In this document: positions 38,711 through 47,188 of the stretch, piece after piece | How the letters are laid out: each line of letters begins with the position of its first letter | Numbering within the stretch: the stretch's first letter is position 1 | Source of the DNA: Serratia sp. FDAARGOS_506 | Lineage (GTDB): Bacteria; Pseudomonadota; Gammaproteobacteria; Enterobacterales; Enterobacteriaceae | DNA: 64,000 nucleotides | Direction: 5' to 3' | Assembly: GCF_003812745.1 (NCBI RefSeq) | Contig: NZ_CP033831.1 | Location: forward strand, 1,550,001 to 1,614,000 | Notes under the pieces: generated by a model | The model's database searches: none | Seen by the model: only the letters and a program-made list of their open reading frames with translations | Told to the model about the DNA's origin: nothing | Position numbers and translations under genes: made by a program

Positions 38711-39889
38711 CTACTCCTGGTGTGCGTAGGGGAAAGTACTGACAATTCGGTGTAATGCTTCGATCAGCGTGGCCCGGGGCGTAGCGATATTGATACGGAA
38801 AAAGCCGTTGCCCGCTGCGCCGAAGCCGGATCCCCAACTCATTTCGACGCCGGCCAGGTTCAGGAACCAGTGTTTTAGTTGCGGTTCGGTCAGTCCGCTC
38901 GGCCGATAATCGACCCAGAGCATGTAGGTGCCCTCGCTGCGGGTGATTTGCCAGGCTGGGAACGCAGCGCGTAAGGTCTCTATCGCTAATGCCCGGTTTG
39001 CCGCCAGATAGCTTTTCAGCGCCAGCAGCCAGTCATCGCAGTCGCGATAGGCGGCCAAAAAAGCCGGTACGGCGTAATAGCCGGGATTGTGGATCCCGGC
39101 AGCGTCGAGGCAATGACAAAATTTTTCGCGATACTTATCATTAGCAATAATAATATTTGCTACCTCAAGGCCGGCCATATTAAACGTCTTGGCGGGAGAG
39201 GTGCAGATGAATGAATGTTGTTCGACGTAATGACTGAAAGTGGAAATGACCTGGTGTTGACGATTATTAAAAATAAAATCTGCGTGAACGTCGTCGGAAA
39301 TAATAAAAACCTGATGTTTTTCAGCGAGTGCGGCTATTTTTTCTAATGACGCCGCATCCCATACCGTGCCGGTAGGGTTATGCGGCGATAAGAGAATGAA
39401 GCAGCATGCCCGCCGGAATTTGTCCTCAAGATCGACAAAATCTATGGCGTACCGACCATCGTGATAAACCAGTTCGCTCTCGAGCAACGTTCGCTGGTTT
39501 ATCGTCACGGCGTGGCTGATTGGATGATAGGCCGGTGTCAGGCTGACGATGGCGTCGCCGGGTGCGGTAAAGTTTTGAATGTAAAGCGATACGGCCTGTA
39601 TCACTCGCGGACAAAATACCGCATGGCGAGGATCTATCGTCCACCGATAATGGCGTGCCATCCAGCGTGCGACGGTGGTTTGCCAGTCATCACTGAGCAG
39701 CGTGTAACCGTAGATGCCTTTTTGCGTGCATAGTGAAAGCTCGCTTATTATTCTTTCTGGTAAAGGAATATCCATATCGGCAACGGAAAGCGGAATGGTG
39801 GCGTATTGCTGCGCGTGCTGTTCACCATTCCACTTTGCGCTGTAGGTTCCCGTGCGAGATATTAGTTTATCGAAATTAAAATGGCTCAT
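38711..39889 (-). CDS. MalY/PatB-type C-S lyase (PLP enzyme)
   Basis: Aminotransferase-fold enzyme of 392 residues. The PLP lysine is expected in TSPAKTFNMAGLEVAN, and LSPHNPTGTVWD and ISDDVHADFIF are family motifs. MalY/PatB proteins cleave cystathionine and related cysteine conjugates; E. coli MalY also represses the maltose system. Start is ATG 39889 (a GTG 3 nt earlier is possible). The 5' third and the region before it are visibly more AT-rich than xylA, which suggests an acquired segment. First gene of a string with the NhaC-like gene, xylA and xylB. Confidence 0.87.
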   Translation of the reverse strand: MSHFNFDKLISRTGTYSAKWNGEQHAQQYATIPLSVADMDIPLPERIISELSLCTQKGIYGYTLLSDDWQTTVARWMARHYRWTIDPRHAVFCPRVIQAVSLYIQNFTAPGDAIVSLTPAYHPISHAVTINQRTLLESELVYHDGRYAIDFVDLEDKFRRACCFILLSPHNPTGTVWDAASLEKIAALAEKHQVFIISDDVHADFIFNNRQHQVISTFSHYVEQHSFICTSPAKTFNMAGLEVANIIIANDKYREKFCHCLDAAGIHNPGYYAVPAFLAAYRDCDDWLLALKSYLAANRALAIETLRAAFPAWQITRSEGTYMLWVDYRPSGLTEPQLKHWFLNLAGVEMSWGSGFGAAGNGFFRINIATPRATLIEALHRIVSTFPYAHQE

Positions 39890-39995
39890 CACATCGCCCT
39901 ATTTAACGCATTTCATAATGATGGGGCTAAGGTAGCGCTATTTCAGCGCCGCTTTTATTCTGCATTTTGTTTTTATGATTATGAAAAATGCCTAA

Positions 39996-40011
39996 CGTGA
40001 TGACGCTCACA
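39996..40011 (+). promoter_or_regulatory. CRP-like site between the malY-like gene and xylR
   Basis: CGTGA-N6-TCACA fits the CRP consensus except for the first base. It lies in the AT-rich 210-bp divergent gap, which must hold the promoters for xylR and for the malY-nhaC-xylAB string. No convincing XylR operator could be picked out by eye. Confidence 0.5.
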
Positions 40012-40099
40012 AATAAGAATGACAATGATCGGGGAATAATGGGGCATGCTGTAACCGAGCGCGATATGGGCGCGGGCGAATGGGTAAATTGAGGCTGGT

Positions 40100-41278
40100 A
40101 TGTCTGAGAAACGTTACCGCATTACGTTGCTGTTCAACGCCAATAAAGTGTATGACCGTCAGGTGGTTGAAGGGGTTGGCGAGTATCTGCAGGCATCGCA
40201 GTGCGACTGGGACATTTTTATCGAAGAGGACTTTCGCTGCCGCATCGACAATATCCGAGAGTGGCTGGGGGACGGGGTGATCGCCGACTTTGACGATCGC
40301 GAGATTGAGCGGCTGTTGCATAACGTGCAGGTGCCGATCGTCGGCGTTGGCGGTTCTTATCATCGCGAGCAGGACTATCCGCCGGTGCACTATATCGCCA
40401 CCGACAACCAGGCGTTGGTAGAAACGGCGTTTACACACCTCAAGGAGAAAGGCATCAATCGTTTCGCCTTTTACGGCATGCCGATTGAAGGCGGCAAACG
40501 CTGGGCGCAGGAGCGTGAGTACGCTTTCCGCCAGAGGGTGGCGGCGGAACAGTACCAGGGCGTGGTGTATCAGGGAATGGCGACCGCACCGGAGAACTGG
40601 CAGTATGCCCAGAACCGGCTGGCGGATTGGGTGCAGACGTTGCCGCAGCAGACTGGGATCATCGCGGTGACCGATGCGCGGGCACGCCACCTGTTGCAGG
40701 TGTGCGAGCATCTGGACATTGCCGTGCCGGAAAAGCTGTGCGTGATCGGCATCGACAATGAAGAGCTGACGCGTTACCTGTCGCGGGTTGCGCTCTCGTC
40801 AGTGGCTCAGGGTACCCGGCAGATGGGCTATCGCGCCGCCAAGCTGCTGCATCAGTTGCTCGATCGGCGCGATCTGCCGCTGCAGCGCATTCTGGTGCCG
40901 CCGGTGAAGGTGATTGAACGCCGCTCCACCGATTTTCGCTCGCTGCGCGATCCGGCGGTGATTCAGGCAATGCACTATATTCGCCACCATGCCTGCAAGG
41001 GCATCAAGGTAGAACAGGTACTGGATGCGGTGGGCATCTCGCGTTCCAATCTGGAAAAACGCTTCCGGGATGAGACCGGCCAAACCATCCATCATGTGAT
41101 CCATCAGGAAAAGCTGGACCGCGCCCGTAATCTGCTGACGGCGACTTCGCTGACCATCAACGAAATTTCCCAGATGTGCGGCTATCCGTCGCTGCAGTAC
41201 TTCTATTCGGTATTCAAAAAGGGCTATGACATGACGCCCAAAGAGTATCGGCAAAACCATGGCGAGAGCGGGTACTAG
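40100..41278 (+). CDS. xylR: Xylose operon activator
   Basis: AraC-family activator of 392 residues (same size as E. coli XylR). An N-terminal periplasmic-binding-protein-like domain binds xylose (RITLLFNANKVYDRQVVEG and IIAVTDARARHLLQVCEHL), and the C-terminal AraC helix-turn-helix carries VEQVLDAVGISRSNLEKRF and EISQMCGYPSLQYFYSVFKK. GAGG precedes the ATG. It is divergent from the malY-nhaC-xylAB string, which it presumably controls. Confidence 0.95.
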   Translation: MSEKRYRITLLFNANKVYDRQVVEGVGEYLQASQCDWDIFIEEDFRCRIDNIREWLGDGVIADFDDREIERLLHNVQVPIVGVGGSYHREQDYPPVHYIATDNQALVETAFTHLKEKGINRFAFYGMPIEGGKRWAQEREYAFRQRVAAEQYQGVVYQGMATAPENWQYAQNRLADWVQTLPQQTGIIAVTDARARHLLQVCEHLDIAVPEKLCVIGIDNEELTRYLSRVALSSVAQGTRQMGYRAAKLLHQLLDRRDLPLQRILVPPVKVIERRSTDFRSLRDPAVIQAMHYIRHHACKGIKVEQVLDAVGISRSNLEKRFRDETGQTIHHVIHQEKLDRARNLLTATSLTINEISQMCGYPSLQYFYSVFKKGYDMTPKEYRQNHGESGY

Positions 41279-41284
41279 CCTGGC

Positions 41285-42139
41285 TCACTTCAACCCGCAA
41301 AACGCCGTTAGCCGCTGGGCCAGCGCCAGCGTGGCGGCGGGGGCACTGTCGCGGTAATAGAGCGCCAGTTCGAAGCTGTCGATCGGCGGCAATCCTTCGG
41401 CTACGCCCAGTACCCGATGCGTGGGCAGACGGCAGCCGGCCGGCAGCAGGGTGACGCCGAGACCGGCGGCGGAAGCGGCGGTCAGCGCCGCCAGGCTGGC
41501 GCTGCTGTAGCCGATGCGCCAGCGTTTGCCGAGGTTGTCGAGCGCCTGGCACAGCTCGTCGCGGTACAGGCCGCTCAGCGGGAACACCGCCAGCGGCACC
41601 GGCGATTGCTCGATGGCCGGGAAGGCCATGCTGTCCAGCCACAGCAGCGGTTCCGGCCGCGCAGCGCGCGGCGGTTGCTGGCGGCGCTGCTTCACCAGGA
41701 TCAGATCCAGCTCTTCACGCGCGTAGGCGCTGTGCAGATCGGCGCTCAGGCCGCTGGCGACGTCCAGCCGCAGGTGCGGGTGCTCGCGGCTGAAGTCGGC
41801 CAGCAGCTCGGTGGTGGGTACGGCGAAATCCTCCGGCATGCCGATCCGCAGCACGCCGTCGCGCCAGATGCCGGTCAGCGCGTCGTGGGCTTCTTCATTC
41901 AGCGCGATGATGCGGCGCGCGTAGCTCAATAGCTTCACGCCTTCTTCGGTCAGCAGCACCTGATGCGAGGAGCGCTCAAACAATGGTTTGCCCAGCATCT
42001 CCTCCAGCCGGCGCACCTGCTGGCTGACGGTGGACTGCGACAAAAACACCCGCTCTGCGGCCCGGGTGAAGCTGTTGCTGTCGCATACGGCGACGAAGCT
42101 GAGCAGCAGCTGCGGATTGAACATCGGGTAGCGATTCAT
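41285..42139 (-). CDS. LysR-type regulator (LrhA/HexA-like)
   Basis: LysR protein of 284 residues. The N-terminal region FNPQLLLSFVAVCDSNSFTRAAERVFLSQSTVSQQVRRLE resembles LrhA/PecT/HexA; the C-terminal effector domain is somewhat short. M1 or M6 could be the start. Divergent from the CynX-like transporter, so probably its regulator. Convergent with xylR, with only 6 bp between stops. Confidence 0.88.
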   Translation of the reverse strand: MNRYPMFNPQLLLSFVAVCDSNSFTRAAERVFLSQSTVSQQVRRLEEMLGKPLFERSSHQVLLTEEGVKLLSYARRIIALNEEAHDALTGIWRDGVLRIGMPEDFAVPTTELLADFSREHPHLRLDVASGLSADLHSAYAREELDLILVKQRRQQPPRAARPEPLLWLDSMAFPAIEQSPVPLAVFPLSGLYRDELCQALDNLGKRWRIGYSSASLAALTAASAAGLGVTLLPAGCRLPTHRVLGVAEGLPPIDSFELALYYRDSAPAATLALAQRLTAFCGLK

Positions 42140-42265
42140 TTTCCCACTGTTGGCTATTTTATTATTTAATTTCCCAATACTAGCGGCGTTGCCTACAGTA
42201 ACGCAACGCTGTGGCGACCACGTTGTGACGTCACGCTTTTCATCTCGTAGTACCAGGAATATGCC

Positions 42266-43465
42266 GTGTTAAATCATTCTGTTAATTCATCCTCCTCGCG
42301 CCGCTGGTTCAACCCCCTGCTGCTGGCGCTGGTGCTGATCGGCCTGAACATGCGGCCGCTGTTGACCTCGATCGGCCCGTTGCTGCCGACGCTGCGCCAG
42401 GCCACCGGGCTGAGCTTTGGCGGCGCGGCGCTGTTGACCACGTTGCCGGTGCTGATGATGGGCCTGATGGCGTTGGCGGGCGGCGCCATCAACCGGCTGT
42501 TCAGCGAACGCAGCGCCGTGGCGGTAAGTTTGTTGGCAATCGGGCTGGGCGCACTCTGGCGCGAGCTGGCCCCCGGCAGCGTGCAACTGCTGATGAGCGC
42601 GGTGCTGGGCGGGATCGGCATCGGGGTGATCCAGGCGGTAATGCCCGGCATTATCAAGCATCATTTCCTCAAGAGCATGGCGCTGGTGGCCGGGTTGTGG
42701 TCGGCGGCGCTGATGGGCGGTGGCGGGCTTGGCGCTGCGATCACCCCGTGGCTGATGAGCGTGGGGCATGACTGGCACAGCGCGCTGGCCTGGTGGGCAT
42801 TGCCGGCTCTGGTGGCGCTGCTGGCCTGGTGGCCGGTCAGTCGTGGGCTGTCTCGCCTGGGCGCCGCGGGGGAAAATCGCGGGCCAAGCCTGCTGCGTAA
42901 CCGGCGAGCCTGGTTGCTCGGCGCCTATTTCGGTCTGATCAACGGCGGCTATACCAGCCTGATCGCCTGGCTGCCGCCGTATTACATGCAGCTCGGCTGG
43001 CAGCCGCAGGCCAGCGGTTCGCTGCTGGCGCTGATGACCTTCGGCCAGGTCGTAGGCGCGCTGCTGCTGCCGGCGCTGGCGCGCAATCATGACCGACGGC
43101 CTTTGCTGCTGCTGGCGCTGATGATGCAACTGATCGGCTTTATCGGCCTGATTTACCTGCCGCAGATGCTGCCGTGGCTGTGGGTGCTGCTTTCCGGGCT
43201 GGGGCTGGGCGGCGCATTCCCGCTGTGCCTGGTGCTGGCGCTCGATCACCTGCACCAGCCGGCGGCGGCCGGGCGACTGGTGGCCTTTATGCAGGGCGTC
43301 GGCTTCCTGTTGGCGGGCGTGACGCCCTACCTTTCCGGCCTGCTGCGCGACTACAGCGGCGGCTTCGTGCTGGACTGGCAGATCCACGCGCTGCTGGTGG
43401 TGGTGCTGATCGCCATCACCTGGCGCTTCCATCCGCACAGCTACCGGCGGGCGTTCGCCGAATAA
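42266..43465 (+). CDS. CynX/NimT-family MFS transporter
   Basis: Twelve-helix transporter of 399 residues, closely similar to E. coli CynX along its whole length (LVLIGLNMRPLLTSIGPLLP; GLWSAALMGGGGLGAAITPW; YFGLINGGYTSLIAWLPPYY). CynX is the transporter of the cyanate operon and relatives export 2-nitroimidazole (NimT), but no cynS or cynT gene is next to it, so cyanate may not be its cargo. Start is GTG 42266 with AGGAA upstream. Confidence 0.85.
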   Translation: MLNHSVNSSSSRRWFNPLLLALVLIGLNMRPLLTSIGPLLPTLRQATGLSFGGAALLTTLPVLMMGLMALAGGAINRLFSERSAVAVSLLAIGLGALWRELAPGSVQLLMSAVLGGIGIGVIQAVMPGIIKHHFLKSMALVAGLWSAALMGGGGLGAAITPWLMSVGHDWHSALAWWALPALVALLAWWPVSRGLSRLGAAGENRGPSLLRNRRAWLLGAYFGLINGGYTSLIAWLPPYYMQLGWQPQASGSLLALMTFGQVVGALLLPALARNHDRRPLLLLALMMQLIGFIGLIYLPQMLPWLWVLLSGLGLGGAFPLCLVLALDHLHQPAAAGRLVAFMQGVGFLLAGVTPYLSGLLRDYSGGFVLDWQIHALLVVVLIAITWRFHPHSYRRAFAE

Positions 43466-43540
43466 TATTTCTGTCATTGCCGCTCCCTATAGTGACGTTG
43501 CTTTTACTTCTGGGCGATAACAACGAAAAGGGACAATGAC

Positions 43541-44884
43541 ATGCACAACACCAAAACCCGGCTGGCGCTGCTGGTCGGCTGCATGGCGCTGAGCGCCAAC
43601 CTGTGGGCCGAGGCGCAGCCGGTGCAGGCGACGCTGGCCGGGCATGCGCTGCTGCCGGTGAAATCCGCCGTTTCCACACCGAAAGACGCGCCGAGCGATC
43701 TGCAGCAGAGCGGTAAGTACACCAGCGGCAAACGCGTCACCGAACTGGGCAGCGTGGCGGGCAAATCCGCCGATCGCCTGACCGGCCTCGGCCTGCCGAT
43801 CGACGGCCAGCCGCTGCAGGGCCACTCCGGCATCAAACACATGCCCGACGGCACCTACTGGGTGCTGACCGACAATGGCTTCGGCAGCAAGGCCAACTCG
43901 CCGGACGCCATGCTGTATCTCAATCACTACAAGATCGATTTCAAAGACGGCACGGTCGCGCCGCTGAAGACGGTTTTCCTGCACGATCCGGATAAAAAGG
44001 TGCCGTTCCACATCATCAATGAGAGTACCGAGAAGCGCTATCTGACCGGCAGCGATTTCGATCCGGAAAGCTTCCAGTTTGCCGACGATGCCTTATGGAT
44101 CGGTGAAGAGTTTGGACCTTACCTGATCAAGGCCGACCTGAACGGCAAAGTGCTGGCGGTGTTCGACACCCTGGTGGACGGCAAAGTAGTGAAATCGCCG
44201 GACAACCCGACGCTGACCCTGCCGGGCGCGCCGGACGGCAAGCAGAACTTCCAGGTGGCGCGCTCCAAAGGCTTTGAAGGCATGGCCGCCTCGCCGGACG
44301 GCAGCAAGCTGTACCCGCTGCTGGAAGGGGCGCTGTGGGACGGCGAGCAGTTCGAGAACGTCGGCGGCAAACGCTACCTGCGGGTGCTGGAGTTCGACGT
44401 GAAACAGCAGGCCTGGACCGGCCGCAGTTGGCAGTACGTGCTGGAAGACAACCAGAACGCCATCGGCGACTTCAACATGATCGACGCCACCCACGGGTTG
44501 GTGATCGAGCGTGACAACGGTGAAGGAACGCCGGATAAAGCCTGTGCCGCCGGCGCGCCGACCGACAACTGCTTCAGCCAGGTAGCCAAGTTTAAGCGGG
44601 TATATAAAATTGCGTTTTCCGATGCCAACGTCGGTAAACCGGTCGAGAAACTGGCCTATATCGACCTGATGAACATCCAGGATCCGAACAAGCTGGCGCG
44701 CAAGCCGCTGAACGACGGCGTGCTGACCTTCCCGTTCTTCACCATCGAGAACGTGGACGTGGTGGACGCCAACCACATCATCGTCGGCAACGACAACAAC
44801 TTCCCGTTCTCCTCCAGCCGCCAGCCCAATATGGCGGATGACAACGAGTTCATCCTGCTGGACGTGAAGGATTTCCTGAAGTAG
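43541..44884 (+). CDS. Secreted phytase-like (esterase-like) domain protein
   Basis: Exported protein of 447 residues with a Sec signal peptide (about residues 1-23, ending in NLWAEA). The body matches the esterase-like activity of phytase family: LPIDGQPLQGHSGIKHMPDG, WVLTDNGFGSKANSPDA, KGFEGMAASPDGSKLYPLLE and a C-terminal VGNDNNFPFSSSR. These are beta-propeller proteins, often phosphate-regulated; the true substrate is not established. AAAGGGAC precedes the ATG. It stands alone before selC. Confidence 0.82.
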   Translation: MHNTKTRLALLVGCMALSANLWAEAQPVQATLAGHALLPVKSAVSTPKDAPSDLQQSGKYTSGKRVTELGSVAGKSADRLTGLGLPIDGQPLQGHSGIKHMPDGTYWVLTDNGFGSKANSPDAMLYLNHYKIDFKDGTVAPLKTVFLHDPDKKVPFHIINESTEKRYLTGSDFDPESFQFADDALWIGEEFGPYLIKADLNGKVLAVFDTLVDGKVVKSPDNPTLTLPGAPDGKQNFQVARSKGFEGMAASPDGSKLYPLLEGALWDGEQFENVGGKRYLRVLEFDVKQQAWTGRSWQYVLEDNQNAIGDFNMIDATHGLVIERDNGEGTPDKACAAGAPTDNCFSQVAKFKRVYKIAFSDANVGKPVEKLAYIDLMNIQDPNKLARKPLNDGVLTFPFFTIENVDVVDANHIIVGNDNNFPFSSSRQPNMADDNEFILLDVKDFLK

Positions 44885-44891
44885 CGCTCCC

Positions 44892-44919
44892 CGGCCGCCG
44901 GCTTCCCGGTCGGCGGCCG
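44892..44919 (+). terminator. Hairpin after the phytase-like gene
   Basis: A 9-bp perfect stem (CGGCCGCCG / CGGCGGCCG) with a 10-nt loop lies 8 nt after the stop codon. The downstream U content is weak. Confidence 0.6.
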
Positions 44920-44932
44920 CACGATTTCCCGC

Positions 44933-44961
44933 TTAGCGCTAGGGACAAACTGCGCTATAAT
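44933..44961 (+). promoter_or_regulatory. selC promoter
   Basis: A perfect TATAAT at 44956-44961, 26 bp before the tRNA 5' end, with a weak -35 (TTAGCG, 44933-44938) at 17-bp spacing. Confidence 0.6.
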
Positions 44962-44987
44962 CAGCGCCTTGCTTCTCCCTTCTCCAA

Positions 44988-45082
44988 GGAAGATCCTCGT
45001 CCCCGGTGGGGCGGCCGGACTTCAAATCCGGTTGGGGCCGCCAGCGGTCCTGGGCAGGTTCGACTCCTGTGATCTTCCGCCA
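44988..45082 (+). tRNA. selC: tRNA-Sec (anticodon UCA)
   Basis: 95-nt selenocysteine tRNA that differs from E. coli selC at only a few positions. The 5' and 3' acceptor arms GGAAGATC and GATCTTCC pair, the anticodon loop reads ACTTCAAAT with TCA, and the long variable arm (GGGGCCGCCAGCGGTC region) and encoded GCCA end are present. It is charged with serine and converted by SelA, encoded about 21 kb upstream. selC is a classic island integration site in enterobacteria, and the region downstream here looks like such a remnant. Confidence 0.97.
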
Positions 45083-45252
45083 AATTACTGTTTCCCTCAC
45101 TTTCTTAAATTCAACAAAATCCTATCCAAGCGAGTCAGCTTGCAGACATTTTTTTGGGAAAATAACCGTTGTTCGAGTAATGAGCTTTGATGTGGTTCTC
45201 TGGCATACTGAGCAAATTACAGCGTTGTAAGTCAGATTAAAACGGAGGCGAC

Positions 45253-46296
45253 ATGACAGACAAGCACTTAACCCAATCACCGGCAGGTGAGTTTGTTATG
45301 TTTGCCAGCGATGACGGCGAAGTGCGCGTTGAATGTCGTTTTGAGCAGGAAACGCTGTGGTTGCCCCAGGCGACCATCGCGAATCTTTATCAAGTGACTC
45401 CCCAGGCGATTACGCAGCACATCAAAGCGATCTACGAAGAAGCGGAACTTGAACAAAACGCAACCTGTAAGTCTTACTTACAGGTTCAGCAGGAAGGGGC
45501 CCGTCAGGTAAGTCGCAATATCCTGCACTATAGCCTGCCCGTGATTCTTGCCGTCGGTTATCGTGTTCGTTCGCCTCGTGGCACCCAATTTCGCCAGTGG
45601 GCGACCCAAACTCTTCAGGAATACCTGATCAAAGGCTTCGTGATGGATGACGAGCGTCTTAAAAATCCGCCCGTGGGTTCATCCGCTGTACCTGATTACT
45701 TTGATGAGATGCTGGAGCGCATCCGTGATATCCGTGCCAGTGAGCGTCGGGTTTATTTGCGGGTAAGGGAGATCTTCGCATTAGCCGCCGACTATCAGCC
45801 GTCACTTAAAGAGACAACGTTGTTTTTCCAAACTATCCAAAACAAGCTGCATTTTGCCTGCACCGGCCACACCGCTGCTGAACTCATCCATCAGCGGGCT
45901 GACGCCAACCAGCCCCATATGGGCTTGAGCAGCTATAAGGGCGAGGAGGTACGCAAAAGCGACGTAACGGTGGCGAAAAATTACCTCAATCAGGACGAAG
46001 TCAGCGAACTCAACCGCGTGGTCAACATGTGGTTGGATTTCGCTGAAGATCAGGCGCGCCGCCGTCAACAGGTGTTCCTTCGTGACTGGCAGGATAAGCT
46101 GGATCAGTTTCTGCAATTTAACGACCGTGACGTTCTGCAAGGGGCTGGCACGGTCAGTAAGAAAGCAGCAGATGAAAAAGCGCAGGCTGAATACGTCCAG
46201 TATGCCGAGCAGCAGCGCCGTTTAAAAGAAGCGGCGGGGGAACAGGATATCGCCGGTTTACTGCAGTGGAAAACAGACACCAAAAAGCGGCCATAA
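45253..46296 (+). CDS. RhuM-family protein
   Basis: 347-residue protein of the virulence RhuM family: N-terminal ECRFEQETLWLPQATIANLYQVTPQAITQHIKAIYEE resembles a DNA-binding KilA-N/phage-antirepressor-like segment, and HYSLPVILAVGYRVRSPRGTQFRQWAT is the family core. rhuM in Salmonella SPI-3 is also located at selC. Codon use is less GC-rich than that of the flanking genes. Function is unknown; phage-like origin is likely. AACGGAGG precedes the ATG. Confidence 0.85.
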   Translation: MTDKHLTQSPAGEFVMFASDDGEVRVECRFEQETLWLPQATIANLYQVTPQAITQHIKAIYEEAELEQNATCKSYLQVQQEGARQVSRNILHYSLPVILAVGYRVRSPRGTQFRQWATQTLQEYLIKGFVMDDERLKNPPVGSSAVPDYFDEMLERIRDIRASERRVYLRVREIFALAADYQPSLKETTLFFQTIQNKLHFACTGHTAAELIHQRADANQPHMGLSSYKGEEVRKSDVTVAKNYLNQDEVSELNRVVNMWLDFAEDQARRRQQVFLRDWQDKLDQFLQFNDRDVLQGAGTVSKKAADEKAQAEYVQYAEQQRRLKEAAGEQDIAGLLQWKTDTKKRP

Positions 46297-46404
46297 AGCC
46301 CCTTAAACCCCACAAGCAAAATCATTTGGGGGCATAATAGGGGGCATGGTTCAAAATCGAAATTGATAAAACTGAGTAAATTCAACTTAATTGGCCATCA
46401 AATG

Positions 46405-46422
46405 CGACTCCTGTGCTCGCCA
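46405..46422 (+). repeat. Partial direct repeat of the selC 3' end (candidate attachment remnant)
   Basis: CGACTCCTGTG at 46405-46415 repeats exactly the T-arm sequence of selC at 45061-45071, and is followed by CTCGCCA, like the shortened acceptor end ATCTTCCGCCA of selC. It lies about 110 bp beyond rhuM and would mark the far end of an element of about 1.3 kb inserted at selC. The match is short and imperfect. Confidence 0.5.
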
Positions 46423-46500
46423 TTTTCCTATGCTGAACGATACGGCTATCTTTAATGCAATGAGCCGGCTCGGCCGTGCGCGCATCCTTCGGAGGTCAAC

Positions 46501-47013
46501 ATGCGAAGTCTGGAAGATCAACTCGCCGCTTATGCCGTCTACCACCGCGATGCGCGCAATATCGCCACGCACTTCATCGGCATTCCGTTGATCGTCGTCA
46601 GCCTGCTGGCGCTGCTCTCCCGGCCGGCGTGGGGCGCGGGAGGGCTGCCGTTTTCGCCGGCTTGCGCGGTGGTGATCGTCGCGGCGCTCTATTACCTGCG
46701 GTTGAATCTGCGCCTTGGCGTCATGATGCTGGCGTTACTGCTGCTGTGCCTCGTGTTCGGCGCCTGGGTGGCGTCGCTGTCGACGGCGGCGTGGCTGAGC
46801 GTCGGCATCGGCGGTTTCGTCATCGGCTGGCTGTTTCAGTTTGTCGGGCATTTCTGGGAGGGGAGAAAACCGGCGTTTATGGACGATGTGACGGGTCTTA
46901 TCATCGGCCCGCTGTTCGTGCTGGCGGAAGCCTGCTTCCTGGCCGGCGGGCTGCGCGAACTGCAGCGGAACATTGAAATGCGCTCGGGCAAAGTGCGCAA
47001 TGGGAGGGCATGA
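46501..47013 (+). CDS. Mpo1/DUF962-family membrane protein
   Basis: 170-residue membrane protein with about four hydrophobic helices. The N-terminal YHRDARNIATHFIGIPLIVV and C-terminal FQFVGHFWEGRKPAFMDD carry the conserved histidines of the Mpo1 family, which in yeast is a 2-hydroxy fatty acid dioxygenase. A lipid alpha-oxidation role here is inference. CGGAGG precedes the ATG. Confidence 0.85.
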   Translation: MRSLEDQLAAYAVYHRDARNIATHFIGIPLIVVSLLALLSRPAWGAGGLPFSPACAVVIVAALYYLRLNLRLGVMMLALLLLCLVFGAWVASLSTAAWLSVGIGGFVIGWLFQFVGHFWEGRKPAFMDDVTGLIIGPLFVLAEACFLAGGLRELQRNIEMRSGKVRNGRA

Positions 47014-47188
47014 GATGGCCCTAATTTCCACGGTGATGGACGCCGATATTCGCCCCTCCCGCCGCACTTTTAACAAATTTGCAAAAGTCTTTTAGCCTCC
47101 CGCCTGCTTATCTTTGTTGTGATCAATGTCATACTTTCGGCATCTTAACTGTTCCCGCGCTTCGGCAGCGGTAAACCGGAGTTGTTGC

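Noticed and set aside
46321-46360. Two GGGGGCAT copies after rhuM as transposon ends
   Set aside because: They are direct, only 8 bp long, and no transposase or target duplication accompanies them.
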